This document shows, piece after piece, positions 45,780-57,457 of a stretch of DNA of 64,000 nt (its first letter is position 1; the number at the start of each line of letters is the position of its first letter). The position numbers were made by a program, and so were the translations under genes. Origin of the DNA: Dioszegia crocea (taxonomy: Eukaryota > Basidiomycota > Tremellomycetes > Tremellales > Bulleribasidiaceae); NCBI GenBank assembly GCA_001600615.1, contig BCKK01000003.1, positions 90,465 through 154,464 of the forward strand, read 5' to 3'. Below the pieces are notes generated by a model that searched no databases, was not told the origin of the DNA, and saw nothing but the letters and a program-made list of their open reading frames with translations.

Positions 45780-46831
45780 GGAAGAAGTGGCGGAGGGGCT
45801 TGAGATGATTGACGAGCACATAGCCGACAATGTGGAGGATTGCGAGGCGCTTGGGATTGAGACGCCAGGATACGTCAGGTATGTTTGCTGATTAGACTCT
45901 AGGTGGTTGTCGCTGACGTTTCAGGCCCAATGGGCATCACTCCATGGCTGGCGGGATCCACTTAGCCTGGAGTCCGATCCGAGCGCCAGGAGACAATTTC
46001 TGCGCGTCACTCCTCATCTACTCGCCTAAAGCAGTCGATGTGAAATTCCGAGTCGACCCACACGAAGATCATACTCGGGAACCAGGGGCATCGACACGAG
46101 TGTCGAACCTTCATTGGCAGGAGACGGTACCTATGGAGATCCCACCGGCGATTCAACATCGTCTTCCGCAGCTCCTCAAATCCACCGGGGCTACGGCATC
46201 ATCCCTTCTTCCTCACTCGAGCTCACTGGCCCAACTCTCGGGCTGGACTGGTATGCTCGAGCGAGCATTGGCACTACACCAATCTGTCATAAGACACCGT
46301 GCCATGATACCCTCGGTGACAGTCCTGCTCGGGGTTTGGCCTCACATATCGGCTCGTAGAGCTCTATCTACACTCGACGCGACATACACAGTCGCCGAAT
46401 TTACCCTTCAAATCCCTCTCCCGGACCTCTGCCCGCCCTTGCCGGTCAAATGGCCAGTCATGATCTACAGGGTATTCTCGTCTACACCAACGACGGAATC
46501 CAGTCCGCATTCATTTGCGCGTCACACCCCAGCGCTAGCAAATACTCCTTCTTCGACTCGACTCTCAACACTGTCGGAAGGGCTATCGGTCTGGACTGAT
46601 CACTGTCCTTCCTCGCACATCGACTCAACCATCACATCCCTGCCGCACAGCTTTGGAGCTTCACCGCTGTCACCATCCCCAAACGCATGAAAATGCGTTA
46701 TCATATTTCTCACCTCCATGTCCACCAAGAGATCACAGGCTGGATAGGAGACGAGATAGGATTCGAGAAGCCACGTCAGAGCCACATAGGCGACTCTCCT
46801 CAGAGGAGAGGCTGGCGGAGACAGCGATGAG
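45780..46831 (+). pseudogene. Fragmented gene of unknown type
   Basis: An acidic helix (GLEMIDEHIADNVEDCEALG) ends at a GTATGT donor near 45879, followed after a CTGACGTTTCAG acceptor by GGIHLAWSPIRAPGDNFCAS. Further protein-like blocks lie in a different frame (GYGIIPSSSLELTGPTLGLD; DLQGILVYTNDGIQSAFICA; KMRYHISHLHVHQEITGWIG). The blocks are separated by stops and frame changes, suggesting a decayed gene. I cannot name the family. Confidence 0.3.
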
Positions 46832-47451
46832 TCGAGAGGCGACAAAGAGGGGTCTTTTTGATGTCCACCCCGGAGCAGAGAAAGGAACGGGCGATGCATG
46901 GGGCAGACAGGAGGGGAAGCGGAAGTCGGGGATGAAGCTTGGGGAGTTCTGACAGACTGTTTCGAGAGTCAGGGATGACTCTCGTGAGTTCTCGGTTCAG
47001 CCTCAGCCCCATGCTCGTCTAGAGTCAGTGTAGCTGATGGCTTTAGACGGATCTGGGTCTGGATCAGAAGCTTTGAGCTTAGATGGGTGTATGCGGTCGG
47101 AAGGGACTAGGTTTACAGTAGTATATGCGATGTAATCTAGGTATCACTATGAGCCATGTACGATCCAGTCAAGCAGGCCAGAGCGGTACAGGTCTAGCCT
47201 GGTGTAGCCTGCCTGGGCTTGAGCGTAAAAATGACCGAAAGGGCAATTCAAAACAAGATCTCTGGCCCCAGGCCACTTTCCTTCACTCCACCTTGCCTTT
47301 CTACATATCTCTCCATTGCCTGACTACAGCTGCGTATACGCTTCAGAACTAGCATATATCTGAGGTCCCTATCCCCTCGCCCGCTGAGCAGACTAGAGAC
47401 ACCTCGGAGCAGGAGAGCAGAGCGAAGCGACGGGCACTTCCTGAAAGCAAA
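46832..47451. other. Spacer upstream of F3
   Basis: No supportable gene; contains the presumed promoter of F3. Confidence 0.4.
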
Positions 47452-49280
47452 ATGACGCTCCCGACTCCTAAGGCAAGTTTCTCCATACACCTCCCTGACC
47501 CATACCTGACGGTTGCCCAGCTCGCTCTTCTGATCCAAGCTGATACCCAGTCTATCGCCTCCCCTCCTACTTTCCTCTCCCTACCTGCCGAAATCCTCTC
47601 CGAAATCGTCAGATACATTGATAAACCCACCGCCCTCGCCCTCTCACGCTCAGCTCACTACTTCACCTCAATTGCCATCGACCATCTCTTGTGGCCAGAG
47701 CTAGTACTCACCGCTGGCGATCATGAGACTCCGACAAGCTTTGGACCCTCTCCCGAGGCGATCGAGGCGGCCAAGACGCGCGAGGAGGAAATCACCCTGT
47801 CATTGTTGGAAAGGGTAGTGGCGGTAGGGAAGAAGGGCGAGGCGGATCCAAAGATGCGGGAGATGGTGCAGTCCGTCAAACTCATCTCTCGGCCTGGGGC
47901 GGTGTGTGAGACTGTCGAGATACTTCGGCGCGTATCGGCCACTCTACAAAAGCTCGAAATCTTGCCGCCGAGGCTTCATCATTTCGAGGTTAACAGCTCT
48001 TACGACACTGTTACCAATGCGATGTGCCAATGGCAACTGGAGTTCCCGGTTCTACACACACTAGTAATTGGCGAATTTGCCGTCCGCTTCAGACCGCTCA
48101 TACTGTGCCTTTGTTACCTCATGCCCACCCTCGAAACTCTCATTGTCGACGTTACCGACCAAGATTATCTCGACATCAAATACCCCTACGGCGATCACGG
48201 TGACGGGACAGGCGGCTATCCGCAGGAGCACCATTGCGAGACTTTGCAGAACCTGCAGGTCGCCCGTAGATCCTACTTTGACGACGATCGGGAATGCACT
48301 CGGCAATGGCGGTATCTCTTCGGATATTTCCCATCCGTCCGACGAATCTCGATCGACTACCCTATCTATCCCATCGAGTCCTCTTCCAGGACGTACAATA
48401 CGACCGACCCTAGTCCTGGTCGTATCGACGTTGCTGCGGACATACGCTGTCCAATCAGGAGAAAAGATTATACAATGCGAATGCGACTAAGCGCGATCAT
48501 CGACATCCGGTCAGACTTGGGCAGGTTGAGGCATCTCGAGGACCTGGATTGGAGGGGGGTGCAATTTGGGGAATTTTCAATCGGTGCGATGGACTCCACG
48601 TTGCCTTTGAGGAAAATACGCCGGATGGTGTTTGGCCCTTCGATCTGGAGTGTTATCGTGAGTCCGCCCATATCTCTCAAGGGACAAAGCTGACCAGATC
48701 AGTTTGACTGCTGTCCCACATGGCCCAAACTCGAGAGTCTCTTCTTCACTCGCCTGTACTTTCCCTCACCAATCCCCATTCACGGCGACACGCCCAACTC
48801 GGTCGAAGCCCAAGCTGTACCTCCCAAGTTCAACCTCGCGCTCCGCGGCAGTCCCAAGCTCGCTCTCATCCATGTCCTCGATCCCGCCACCACTCTGCCC
48901 GGTCTCGAGATATTCGACCAACTAACGACCATTTCCGAAAATATCGGTCCAAACGTCCGCTCCTACGTCCGGGGCGGCGAAGAGGTACTGCATGCTCGCC
49001 TACTCATGCGATACCCAGCTGTCTATCAAGACTATACAGACTTCCGAGGCAAAGTCGTCCCTCTTGACATTCTGGAAGAGATGCGGGTGGTCGAGGGCGT
49101 CAGGGTTGGTGGATGGAAAGGGAGGCAGATAGAAATTGGGGAGAAGGCGTGGGGTGTGTTGATGGGGTGGTATGATCGAACTGAGCCGAGCGGTGAGTAC
49201 TGCTTTCCATTTGGCAGCAGCAATTGCTGGGGAGTGGGCCCGTAGCTGATGGAACAGGCGAAAACTCCGAGAATGCTTAG
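47452..49280 (+). CDS. F-box/LRR-like protein, unit F3
   Basis: Best preserved array member. Exons: 47452-48657, 48703-49192, 49258-49280. Within the first, MTLPTPK (47452-47472) is followed by GCAAGT and, 78 nt on, by GCTGATACCCAG. By comparison with F1 and F4 this is very likely a GC-AG intron (47473-47550), giving 546 aa rather than 572; both forms stay in frame. The F-box is TFLSLPAEILSEIVRYIDKP. The middle has LRR-like strands (FPVLHTLVIGEFAVRFRPLI, MPTLETLIVDV). The C-terminal module is YQDYTDFRGKVVPLDILEEM ... IEIGEKAWGVLMGWYD. Probable SCF substrate adaptor. Confidence 0.83.
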
Positions 49281-49826
49281 ATCTCGACTCCAATGACTGA
49301 AATTAAGGGCATATCTGTTTATAGGACTTATACACGATATCAAAGGGGTGAGTCGCCGAGACAGCAGCGCGATGTTTTGGGGATTCTGGCTGATTGGCAC
49401 AGAAGTCAGAGCTGCTCAAGCTCGCCATCTCACAGTTCTGAAGTCAAGACGGCTCGATAGGACCTGGTACGCAATCTTTAGTGATCCTAAATGTGTATGC
49501 AAATGATACAGATTACTCTATGTCCCTTCCTGCGACTCACACTCCTGGGAAGCAGGGTCTGGGCTGAGTTGAGCTACAGCGAGCTAAGACTAGTGTCGGG
49601 GGGTCATAATTGCCCAAAGAGGGCATGAGCCAATCTGCCGAGAATTCGCCGTTCCTCCACCTCACAACGCCCATCTCACCACCTATCAACCTACCATACC
49701 ACTCACCCTACATCAAAAGGTATATCTGGCCTCTAGACGCTTGCTAACATCAACAGTCTGTCATCCTGAGAACTCCTGGCGAGACTCAACGTTCACGGAG
49801 TACGACAAAGACCTCGAGCGGGTGAA

Positions 49827-51578
49827 ATGGCTTCAGCCCCAACCCCTTCAGTAAGCCAATCACTATCTATCCCCTGTCCAGCTTTGCCCAGATTGTCTCC
49901 TCATCCCTCACTAGAATCATGCCGATATCTAGCCGGTGTCCACACCTACGTCTTTCCTCAGCCTTCCCGCCGAAATCCTTGCTATCGTCATCCTCCACGT
50001 CGATACACCTACAGCCATCGCGCTCAGACGCGTAGCCCTTCACTTCTCAACACTCGATATCAACCAGCACCTACTATCCGACCTATCCCTGGCGGTATCG
50101 GACCACGAAGAGGGTATATCCCTCCCGAACCCCTCTACACAAGAGATCGAAACGGCAAAAGCGGCCGAAGCGGCCATCAGTCAGCGGCTCCTGGCCAAGG
50201 CTCAAGCTGTCCTCTCGCTCCTACAGCTCAACCCCAAGCTGTCATCTATCGTCCATGCCCTCACTCTCATCCCTCGGCCCAGCGCCATACCTACCATCAT
50301 CGAGATCCTAAAAATCCTCTCGCCAACATTACGATGTCTACGCATCTTCGTACCCCACTCCCACCCTTGCGACTCCCACTGGCGAGTCAGCCCGGAGAAA
50401 TCTCTCGGTAGTGCATGGGTCTCATCTGCTGTTACACTTCCAGCCCTTCGCGCCATCGAACTCGGCCCGTGGTCTCATGACCTCTACTTTGGGTGGTACC
50501 TCTGTCACACTGCCCCGAACTTATATTCGGCCGATATCGATGTCTCCAGGCGGCCGGCTGGGTATGACGAATTTACTCCAGGCAGCTCGAGCCTTAACGG
50601 AAACCCTCCTCGTCACAAGAGTGTCCAGGACATTCGGTTCTCTCGCAAACACGCGGCTGGCGGCGATGTATCAGTTGCTGCCGTTGTCATACACAACTTG
50701 CGACACTTCCCAAATCTCCGCTCGGTTTCCTTCGACTCTATCCTTCAAATAGGGCGAGGGCATTTGTTGGAATTGGTGACGAGAGAATTAGGAAAATTGG
50801 ATCATTTGGAGGCGCTTGATTGGCGGGGAATCAGCCCTGAAGGTTTTTTCTCTGCAATGACTGCAGCAGCGGAATTTGCAAAGCTACGCCGCCTGGTTTT
50901 GGGCGAGGTCGACTGGAATGTCTTGGTTCGTTCCAGCTCCTAGTCCCAAGTGCAGGAAAATGAGGCATAAGCTGATTATCGTAGTTCCAGTATATGCGAC
51001 CATTGCCCAAAATCGAAACTTTCCTCTTCGTCGGTCTCTCCCCTTCGCCTATCCACCCCATCACCAAGACCGCCAGTGCCCAAGCGATGACCTCCACATT
51101 CGCCACAGCTCTCCGAGGCAGTCCTAACCTCCGATACATGCATGTCCTCACCAACGCCATCCACCCGTCATTCGCCTCGATCCAAAGTACGCTTACCCCC
51201 AACGTTTTCTCCATCTACATCAACGAAACGGGCGATGAGTTACTCCACGCTCGACTACTCGTACGGGCTCCTGGGACATACCAGGATTACACGGACTATG
51301 AGGGTGACTTGATCCCTCTGGAGATCTTGGACGAAATGGGGTTGGAGGAAGGGGTCAGTAAGGAGCAATGGAGAGGGCGACAAAGGGAGATTGGGATGGG
51401 GGCGTCAATGGTGCTGTGTAGGTGGGGTAATCCGTATGGGGAGTATGAGGGCATGGTCGGTGATGCGTGTGGAGATTACTGGTATATTCTTTCTACTCTG
51501 TATGTGGATAGTGGATGTAGGAATCAAGCTGATGAGCTAGAAAACGACTCTGTGCATGATATTCGACTCTCGACCTAG
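49827..51578 (+). CDS. F-box/LRR-like protein, unit F4
   Basis: Exons 49827-49850 (MASAPTPS), 49933-50925 and 50985-51578 (536 aa). The F-box is SFLSLPAEILAIVILHVDTP; an Ala/Glu-rich helix and LRR-like strands follow. The last exon has YMRPLPKIETFLFVGLSPSP and the module YQDYTDYEGDLIPLEILDEM. The second intron uses an atypical donor GTTCGT where paralogues have GTGAGT. The module decays at its end (MGASMVLCRWG) and an unrelated tail of about 45 residues follows, possibly from an unspliced 3' intron. Targets unknown. Confidence 0.8.
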
Positions 51579-52358
51579 CCTGAAGTCTCGACTCGTGCTA
51601 CAGAACACTCACTATGTTTCTCGACCAATGTGCATACTGAACGGCACCTTCGACTTGACTGACCGGAATCGCCATACTGCGAGAAAAAGTCTCATCATGC
51701 GCCACAATCATCGACCGTCGACCGCCTCAGCATCAGCCGAAACTTGTCTATGTGAGTTGCATCTATTCAATCTTGAATTGTAGACTACGCCTAGATCTAC
51801 GCTGACTTATTCAGAACAGAGCTGTGTGAGGATCAAGGAGGAAAGCGGCCCACATTGAGTAGCAGGGGATAGGGTGAATATCATGCATCAATTTTCGTTC
51901 ATCTGCGGGGAAATGGTATTGCAGCAACCACAAGCTATATACATTCTAAGCTGTAAACAAATCGACAATGACATAGCGCCCGGACCAGGATATCCATTCT
52001 ACATCGCCTCCATACCCTGAGCAGCTTTGCTTTCCTTGTCCTTCTCGTTCAATTCACAGCATACCACCCATATGTAGATGTCCAACATCTGTCCCTCTTC
52101 ACACCTTGCCGACATAGTCACAATCCGCCCCATAACCCTTGTACTCCTCTCACCACTCCCTCATCCCTCCGGCTACCGATTTGATTCCCATCCCAAAAGA
52201 TCTTCTGTCCCTTCATCCTTCGGGCCTCCTCATTACCCATCCACTCTCCCTGATTCCCGCCCCTCTGCCGTATCCTTCTCCGAGACCTCTTCCTCCTCCT
52301 CAACCCCTTTCGCCCTTATCACCTCCCTACTCCGCCACTTCGCCACTCTGCCACCCGC
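51579..52358. other. Spacer between F4 and F5
   Basis: Convergent 3' flanks. A + strand frame at 52078-52491 is Ser/Pro-rich and antisense to the end of F5; I regard it as non-coding. Confidence 0.4.
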
Positions 52359-53884
52359 TTACTCCGCCTGCATCCATCCGCAAGCTTCACAAGCTGGAGC
52401 ATCTTGGGAGCTGCGCCAAGAGATCTTCCGTCCGGGCTTGACAAACAAAGGCTGGACTTCTCTGTCGATCTGCGCCGCCATTGTCTTTTGAAGGGAGGGA
52501 GATAGAGGATAATGGACGGTAGGAGTGAGGGAAGTCATAGAGACAGGGGGTATCACCGGCCCAAACCGCATGAGATCGCAGAGGAGCTGCCCGGGATCGA
52601 AAGAGGGGTTTTCGAGGACAGCAGTGGAGCAAAATATGGTAAGATCGAGACGGAGGCCAGGTCCGCGGTCGGAGCTCTCATCGAGCGCAACTTCGATGAA
52701 TGCGAGGTACCGTCCGATATGACGAATGATGGGGTCCCACAGATTACTCGCTGGCCCGTCACATACCCAATGAACGGTGCTGCTCATAGCAGCCCCTGGA
52801 TCATCGACAGCAAAATCGAGCGACGGGGTTACTGGCCAAAAGCCTAGTTCTGAGCTGAAGTGGGTTGTGCTGTGGAAGGTGTTTCCACCGGCAGGATCGA
52901 GCGCAACTTCGATGAATGCGAGGTACCGTCCGATATGACGAATGATGGGGTCCCACAGATTACTCGCTGGCCCGTCACATACCCAATGAACGGTGCTGCT
53001 CATAGCAGCCCCTGGATCATCGACAGCAAAATCGAGCGACGGGGTTACTGGCCAAAAGCCTAGTTCTGAGCTGAAGTGGGTTGTGCTGTGGAAGGTGTTT
53101 CCACCGGCAGGGTAAAAGCCGTCGAGCGACAAAGGGCCTGCCCTGGCGCGAAGGCAGAAATGACGAAGATTACCGCTTGCGAGGAATTTGTGGAAGGCGG
53201 TGGCAGTGTCTGGGATCTCTTCACTTCGGGGTGTGGTGACCATCTGGTTATGATAGTTTTCCCAAGCGTCCGATGGACTGCCATAGAGGCTAGCAACCGC
53301 GATGGATTCGAGCCGTGGTAAGATTTCCGCCATGCTCGTCTTGTGAAGATTGAACAACCACGTGCGTATGAACTTCAGTTCGAACTCGCACTCTGCGAAC
53401 TCCTGGCGGGACTTTGAGATCAGGTCGAACCCGATCCCGGAGAAGTATGCGCCGCCGCCCGGGCCGAGTAATTGCGCATAGGTCGGCTCCCCGCCTTTGG
53501 CCGAGTATTCGATAAGGAGTGTTTTGGTTCGGAGGAGGTGGTCTCGCTTAGTGGGGAAGTTTGGGGATGTGTGATCGTCGATGTGGGAGAATAGGAGGAG
53601 GAGTTCATCGGTGATGATGTGATCGTAAAGGAGGGGTGCGCATATAGCATGGAAAGACTGGAAAAGTCAGCATCGTGCTCATTCTGGATTGAAGCTAGAC
53701 TCACCTTGCATACTAGCATTGCGCTGCAGAGATATGGCTGTTGCAGAGCAGATCGATCAGGGGAAGAGAGGGGGGCAGGAGCGGGATTCCTGAAGTGGCG
53801 TAATAGTGTGACCCAAACCTGGTCGGGGATGTATTTGGTACAGGGTTGGAGCTCTTTGAGCTGCTCGGGGGAAATTTGGATCAT
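52359..53884 (-). CDS. F-box-like protein F5 with exact internal duplication
   Basis: Two exons, 53884-53705 and 53657-52359 (1479 nt, 492 aa). The N-terminus resembles an F-box (YIPDQVWVTLLRHF ... AMLVCKSFHAICAPLLYDHI). The rest has no clear repeats of the array type and lacks the array C-terminal module, so this is a divergent relative or separate family. Residues PAGGNTFHSTTHFSSELGFW through IEVALD (72 aa) occur twice in tandem without any difference, encoded by a perfect 216-bp duplication at 52680-53111. Removing one copy would give a 420-aa protein. The frame is unaffected, since 216 is divisible by three. Confidence 0.75.
52680..53111. repeat. Perfect 216-bp tandem duplication in F5
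   Basis: Copies 52680-52895 and 52896-53111 are identical by direct comparison. An exact repeat inside a coding exon points to a very recent event, or to an assembly or collapse artefact. Confidence 0.95.
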
Positions 53885-53944
53885 GTTGAAGGACGATGGG
53901 TGGATGAAGAGCAGGAAGGGAAAACTTGATCAGCATAAGTCTGA

Positions 53945-54202
53945 TCAAGAGGCGACACGCGCCGACTCCGGGTGGGTTGTTTGACCTGTATGTATCAGTC
54001 GTCCTTCGACCCCATCCCCACACCCCCAAAATGCCAAACCCGTCAGCATCGGAAATCGCCCTTTCTTCAGCCAAATTTCGTTTTCAATCAGCCTCATCAG
54101 CTCCATCCCGTAGACAGCAAGCACAGATACTTTGCCCTCGGTCGGGACATCATGAACATAGAAGGCAGATGTATAGAGCGCGTTCATAGATAGGTGGAGC
54201 AA
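53945..54202 (-). CDS. Small frame upstream of F5, possible gene fragment
   Basis: An 85-codon frame from ATG 54202 with protein-like content (MELMRLIENEIWLKKGRFPM, LAFWGCGDG). It could be a remnant of an F5-like gene, since the LTGLAFWG string resembles one LRR strand. No splice link to F5 was found. Confidence 0.25.
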   Translation of the reverse strand: MLHLSMNALYTSAFYVHDVPTEGKVSVLAVYGMELMRLIENEIWLKKGRFPMLTGLAFWGCGDGVEGRLIHTGQTTHPESARVAS

Positions 54203-54463
54203 ATTTTGGCCCTACGACAGGTGTTTACGTCATCCAGCGGCCAGCCGCCAACGTCCAACTCTCCGCCAGCCGCATCTTTGCCGCGGCTGACCGCTCACCT
54301 ATCACTCAATCCACTAATTCCTGACACCTATCAGCACGAAGTGACCATTACCAAGAGATCATAAAGAGGGTCAAACGAGGATGACGTCGCAGAGCGAAAT
54401 TGTGAGTGTTTCCTGGCGAAAATCGAAGTGGATTGGACCGAGATTGACCCTGTTAAGCTCCCC

Positions 54464-56105
54464 ATGCCGCCGCTTCCTTCCCTCTCCCCTACCCTCTCGT
54501 CAATGCCTATCGAGGTCCTCACCGAAATTACCTCCTACCTCCCTCCAGCATCAATGATCGCCCTCACTCGAACCTCCCACCACCTAAATCGCCTCAAGAG
54601 CATCGCCGAGCCGTACATCTGGCGAGACATAGATCTGTACGATGAACCCCTCGACATGAAATCCCAGCTGGATTCCCTGATCAAGGGCTCTTCCGAGCGG
54701 CAATTAGCGATGGTCCGATCTCTATCTCTGCGTCCATCTGTGGGCACTTTCCACGGTATGGCCCTACTACTGGAGTACGTTTCGACCACAATCTCTACGC
54801 TCTCGATTACTTCATATTTCCCACCTTTCCAAAATCGACTTCAGGAATTCTTCGCCTGTCACCTCTCCAGCCACGGCAGAGAGATTATAGCCTTGGGTCT
54901 GAGCGAGATCAGCTTCCCGGCTCTGACCCATCTTACCATCGGACACGGGTCCATGGCGTCAATCAACTTCGTATCCCATTTGTGCGAGCTGGCACCGGCT
55001 CTTTTATCTCTTGCTTTCAGCATCGACAATCGTTCCAATCCAGTGGGTTGGAGCAGGCTCTACGACCCGAATGATCAAATGTATCGTCAAGAGACAGCAC
55101 GGCGACTATTCTGCATCGAGACGGGATTACGACATCTCCGAATCGCCTACGATGAACAGGACGACGACTATGACTATACCTGCGACGAAGAGGATTACAC
55201 TGCCATAGAGCTTGGCTGCGAAGCGATCGCTAGCCTGCTCCGTCATAGTCCGAACCTTCAACAGCTAGCCATTGACTTCATCCCTGACCAGGGTCTTCGC
55301 GGCGACTCGTTTTTCCCCGCAATCCGCAGTTTGGGGAAGCTGAGGGATTTTTCCTGGGGACAGCGATTCCTGTTGAAGAGAGAAGAGCCGGACCCACAGC
55401 GTCTGGGTGGCGCAACACGCCTAGTGATCCGCTACAAGGAGTCTCATTTACCCGTAAGTTCTATCGATCACTTTGGCCAAAAGGGATAATGCTGATTCGC
55501 GTAGACAAGCGAGGTCATTCCACCCAATCCGAATCTCGAGATTGTGCATTTCGACTGTACATCATTACCCAGTGAATCTTCCCTTAACGTCGGTCAGCCC
55601 GGCACTCAGATACGTCCAGTTTTTGCGCACTGCCTGCGCGTCAATCCCAAACTCTCCTATGAACTTCTTTCGCCGCACGTCCGAACAGAGGGTCGAATTC
55701 TACGATATCTTCCCGGACCTTGACGCTGTCGAACGATCTGGCAGTATGACGGCATACGTCCGATCGTACAGGCACGACGGTAACGAAGTGCTACATGTTC
55801 GGCTCCGCGTTCAAGTCATCTCGTGTCGGCCACACCGCAATCTCCACATATCTGGTCATGGGTCTCGAGCCTCTACCCATCCCGCGGGCGATTCCGAGTG
55901 GCAGGAATACAGCGACTACGATGACGATCCAGTTCCTGCTGAGGTGCTGGCGCGGATGAGAGAAGTGGAAGGGTTAAGGAAGGAGGATTGGGACAGGGTA
56001 GATGTTGGTGCAGAGGCATGGAAAGTGCTCACTGATTGGCGGGGTGAAGATGAGGATGAGGATGAGACCGACGAGGATGATGATGACACCGATGATTCGG
56101 ATTAG
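54464..56105 (+). CDS. F-box/LRR-like protein, unit F6 (frameshifted)
   Basis: Exons 54464-55453 and 55505-56105. The first ATG in frame is 54464; upstream codons are open but start with GTG. The F-box is LSSMPIEVLTEITSYLPPASMIAL, ending EPYIWRDIDL as in F8. LRR-like strands include FPALTHLTIGHGSMASINFV. After the intron the frame reads LEIVHFDCTS, as in F8 (LLRSVHFDCTS), but one extra base near 55640-55660 throws it out after VNPKLSY. The conserved continuation (NFFRRTSEQRVEFYDIFPDL ... VLHVRLRVQ) and the module (WQEYSDYDDDPVPAEVLARM) lie one frame over. A Glu/Asp tail ends the protein. Either a recent loss-of-function allele or a sequence error. F6 is closest to F8. Confidence 0.65.
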
Positions 56106-57457
56106 GCTTTGGGATGTGGCGGAGGAGATGTCGAGGGATATTGGAGGGGGGTGAGGACGAATAGAAGAGGGGTATGAAGGGATAGGGAAGGAGGGTGTGT
56201 TGGCTGGGATAGGTGGATGTCGACTCGGTAGGAGGTTGCAGGCGAGCTCGCGGGTGACGTGCAAGGACTCCAGGTGGCGCCAGGGTGTGAGAGTATGGGG
56301 AGGGGCTGTGCGATCCCGAACGAAGTGATGGGAGGGGAGTAGGCGGGGTGTGGGATGCGATCAGGCCGGTGCGAGAGTGTGGGCGGGAGGAGCTGGATGG
56401 CGATGGACGTAGAATGAAGATCCGAGAGCCGCTCATGGGCTGGCGAAGTAGGATGAGGGGTCGGAGGGGATTAGGAGGATTACAGGGCGGGAGAGTAAGG
56501 AGAAAGGTAGGTGAGAGATGTCAGAGGAGAGATGACGGGGCGAGGGGTATCGGCGATTTCAGACTCTGATCAAGAAAGGGTGGGGTGTGGACTGTTTCAA
56601 ACTTTGTACAAAGAGCATCATGAGAGAGTGCGAGTTATGTAAATAATATCCCAGATAGAAACATTGAGACAAGAGGGACTGCCCAGACTGCCCACCAGCG
56701 ACAGATACACTGAGCGCCACGCCCACTTGGAGGCCAGATCGACCCGCCCGGGGTGGAGAGGGAGTCCATGCGCAGCGCTGGTTCATATTTGTATCTAAGG
56801 GCTACCCTCGGAGTGTGAGCAGCATACCTGCGTCTTCCATGTGGGTGATACGAAGTGATATGCCCCATATGGCCCTTGACCAGGAATCCAAGTCGAACGG
56901 GGGCAGAATTTCAAGCCTTCCCAACTCCTCATTCCTCTCTTTTCCTTACATCTGATCTACACTCAATATCTCCTCAATCTCTTACTCAGGATTTTCGGTC
57001 CTACACTTGTCCAGCCGCACATCGAGCAGCGGTACTCTCGACATCTTATTCCCTTATATGGGGATCAGATTTCTTCGATTTCCACTCGCTAGAAGTCAAC
57101 CCCACATTATTGCGGCCGCCTCGCCCTCCCACCCTCTCCAGCAGTCAAGCCACAAGAGCAAGTAGGCCAATATCTCGAGTCTTGAGCACCAGAAATCAGA
57201 CTGCACATCCCACTACAAGGGTGAGTTGACCTCTTTGACCAGCCTGTACCGCGATTGGGGTCGTGATTTGGATCTTGAATGTCGTCTCGACTTCCCCTAG
57301 TCTCGCTTGGCCAGTCCCTCTGTGATATGCAGGGCTCTATCTCATGCCTGGAAGTTAACGGCTGGCCACGCGAGACTAACTTCCCCCAGCCGCGCTGAAT
57401 CTTCACTCGTTCTATGAGCTATATGACAAAGCTGACACTGTAGCGCCGATCTCTATC
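56106..57457. other. Spacer with long purine-rich tract
   Basis: Bases about 56105-56560 are strongly G/A-rich on the + strand, which creates long but meaningless antisense frames. A probable 5' UTR intron of F7 ends at the CTGACACTGTAG just before its ATG. No gene supportable. Confidence 0.45.

Noticed and set aside
52078..52491. 137-codon + strand frame antisense to F5
   Set aside because: Low-complexity Ser/Pro composition opposite the real 3' end of F5.
56029..56436. Antisense open frame in the purine-rich tract after F6
   Set aside because: Long frames arise trivially in strand-biased purine tracts; the composition is Ser/Pro/His-rich.
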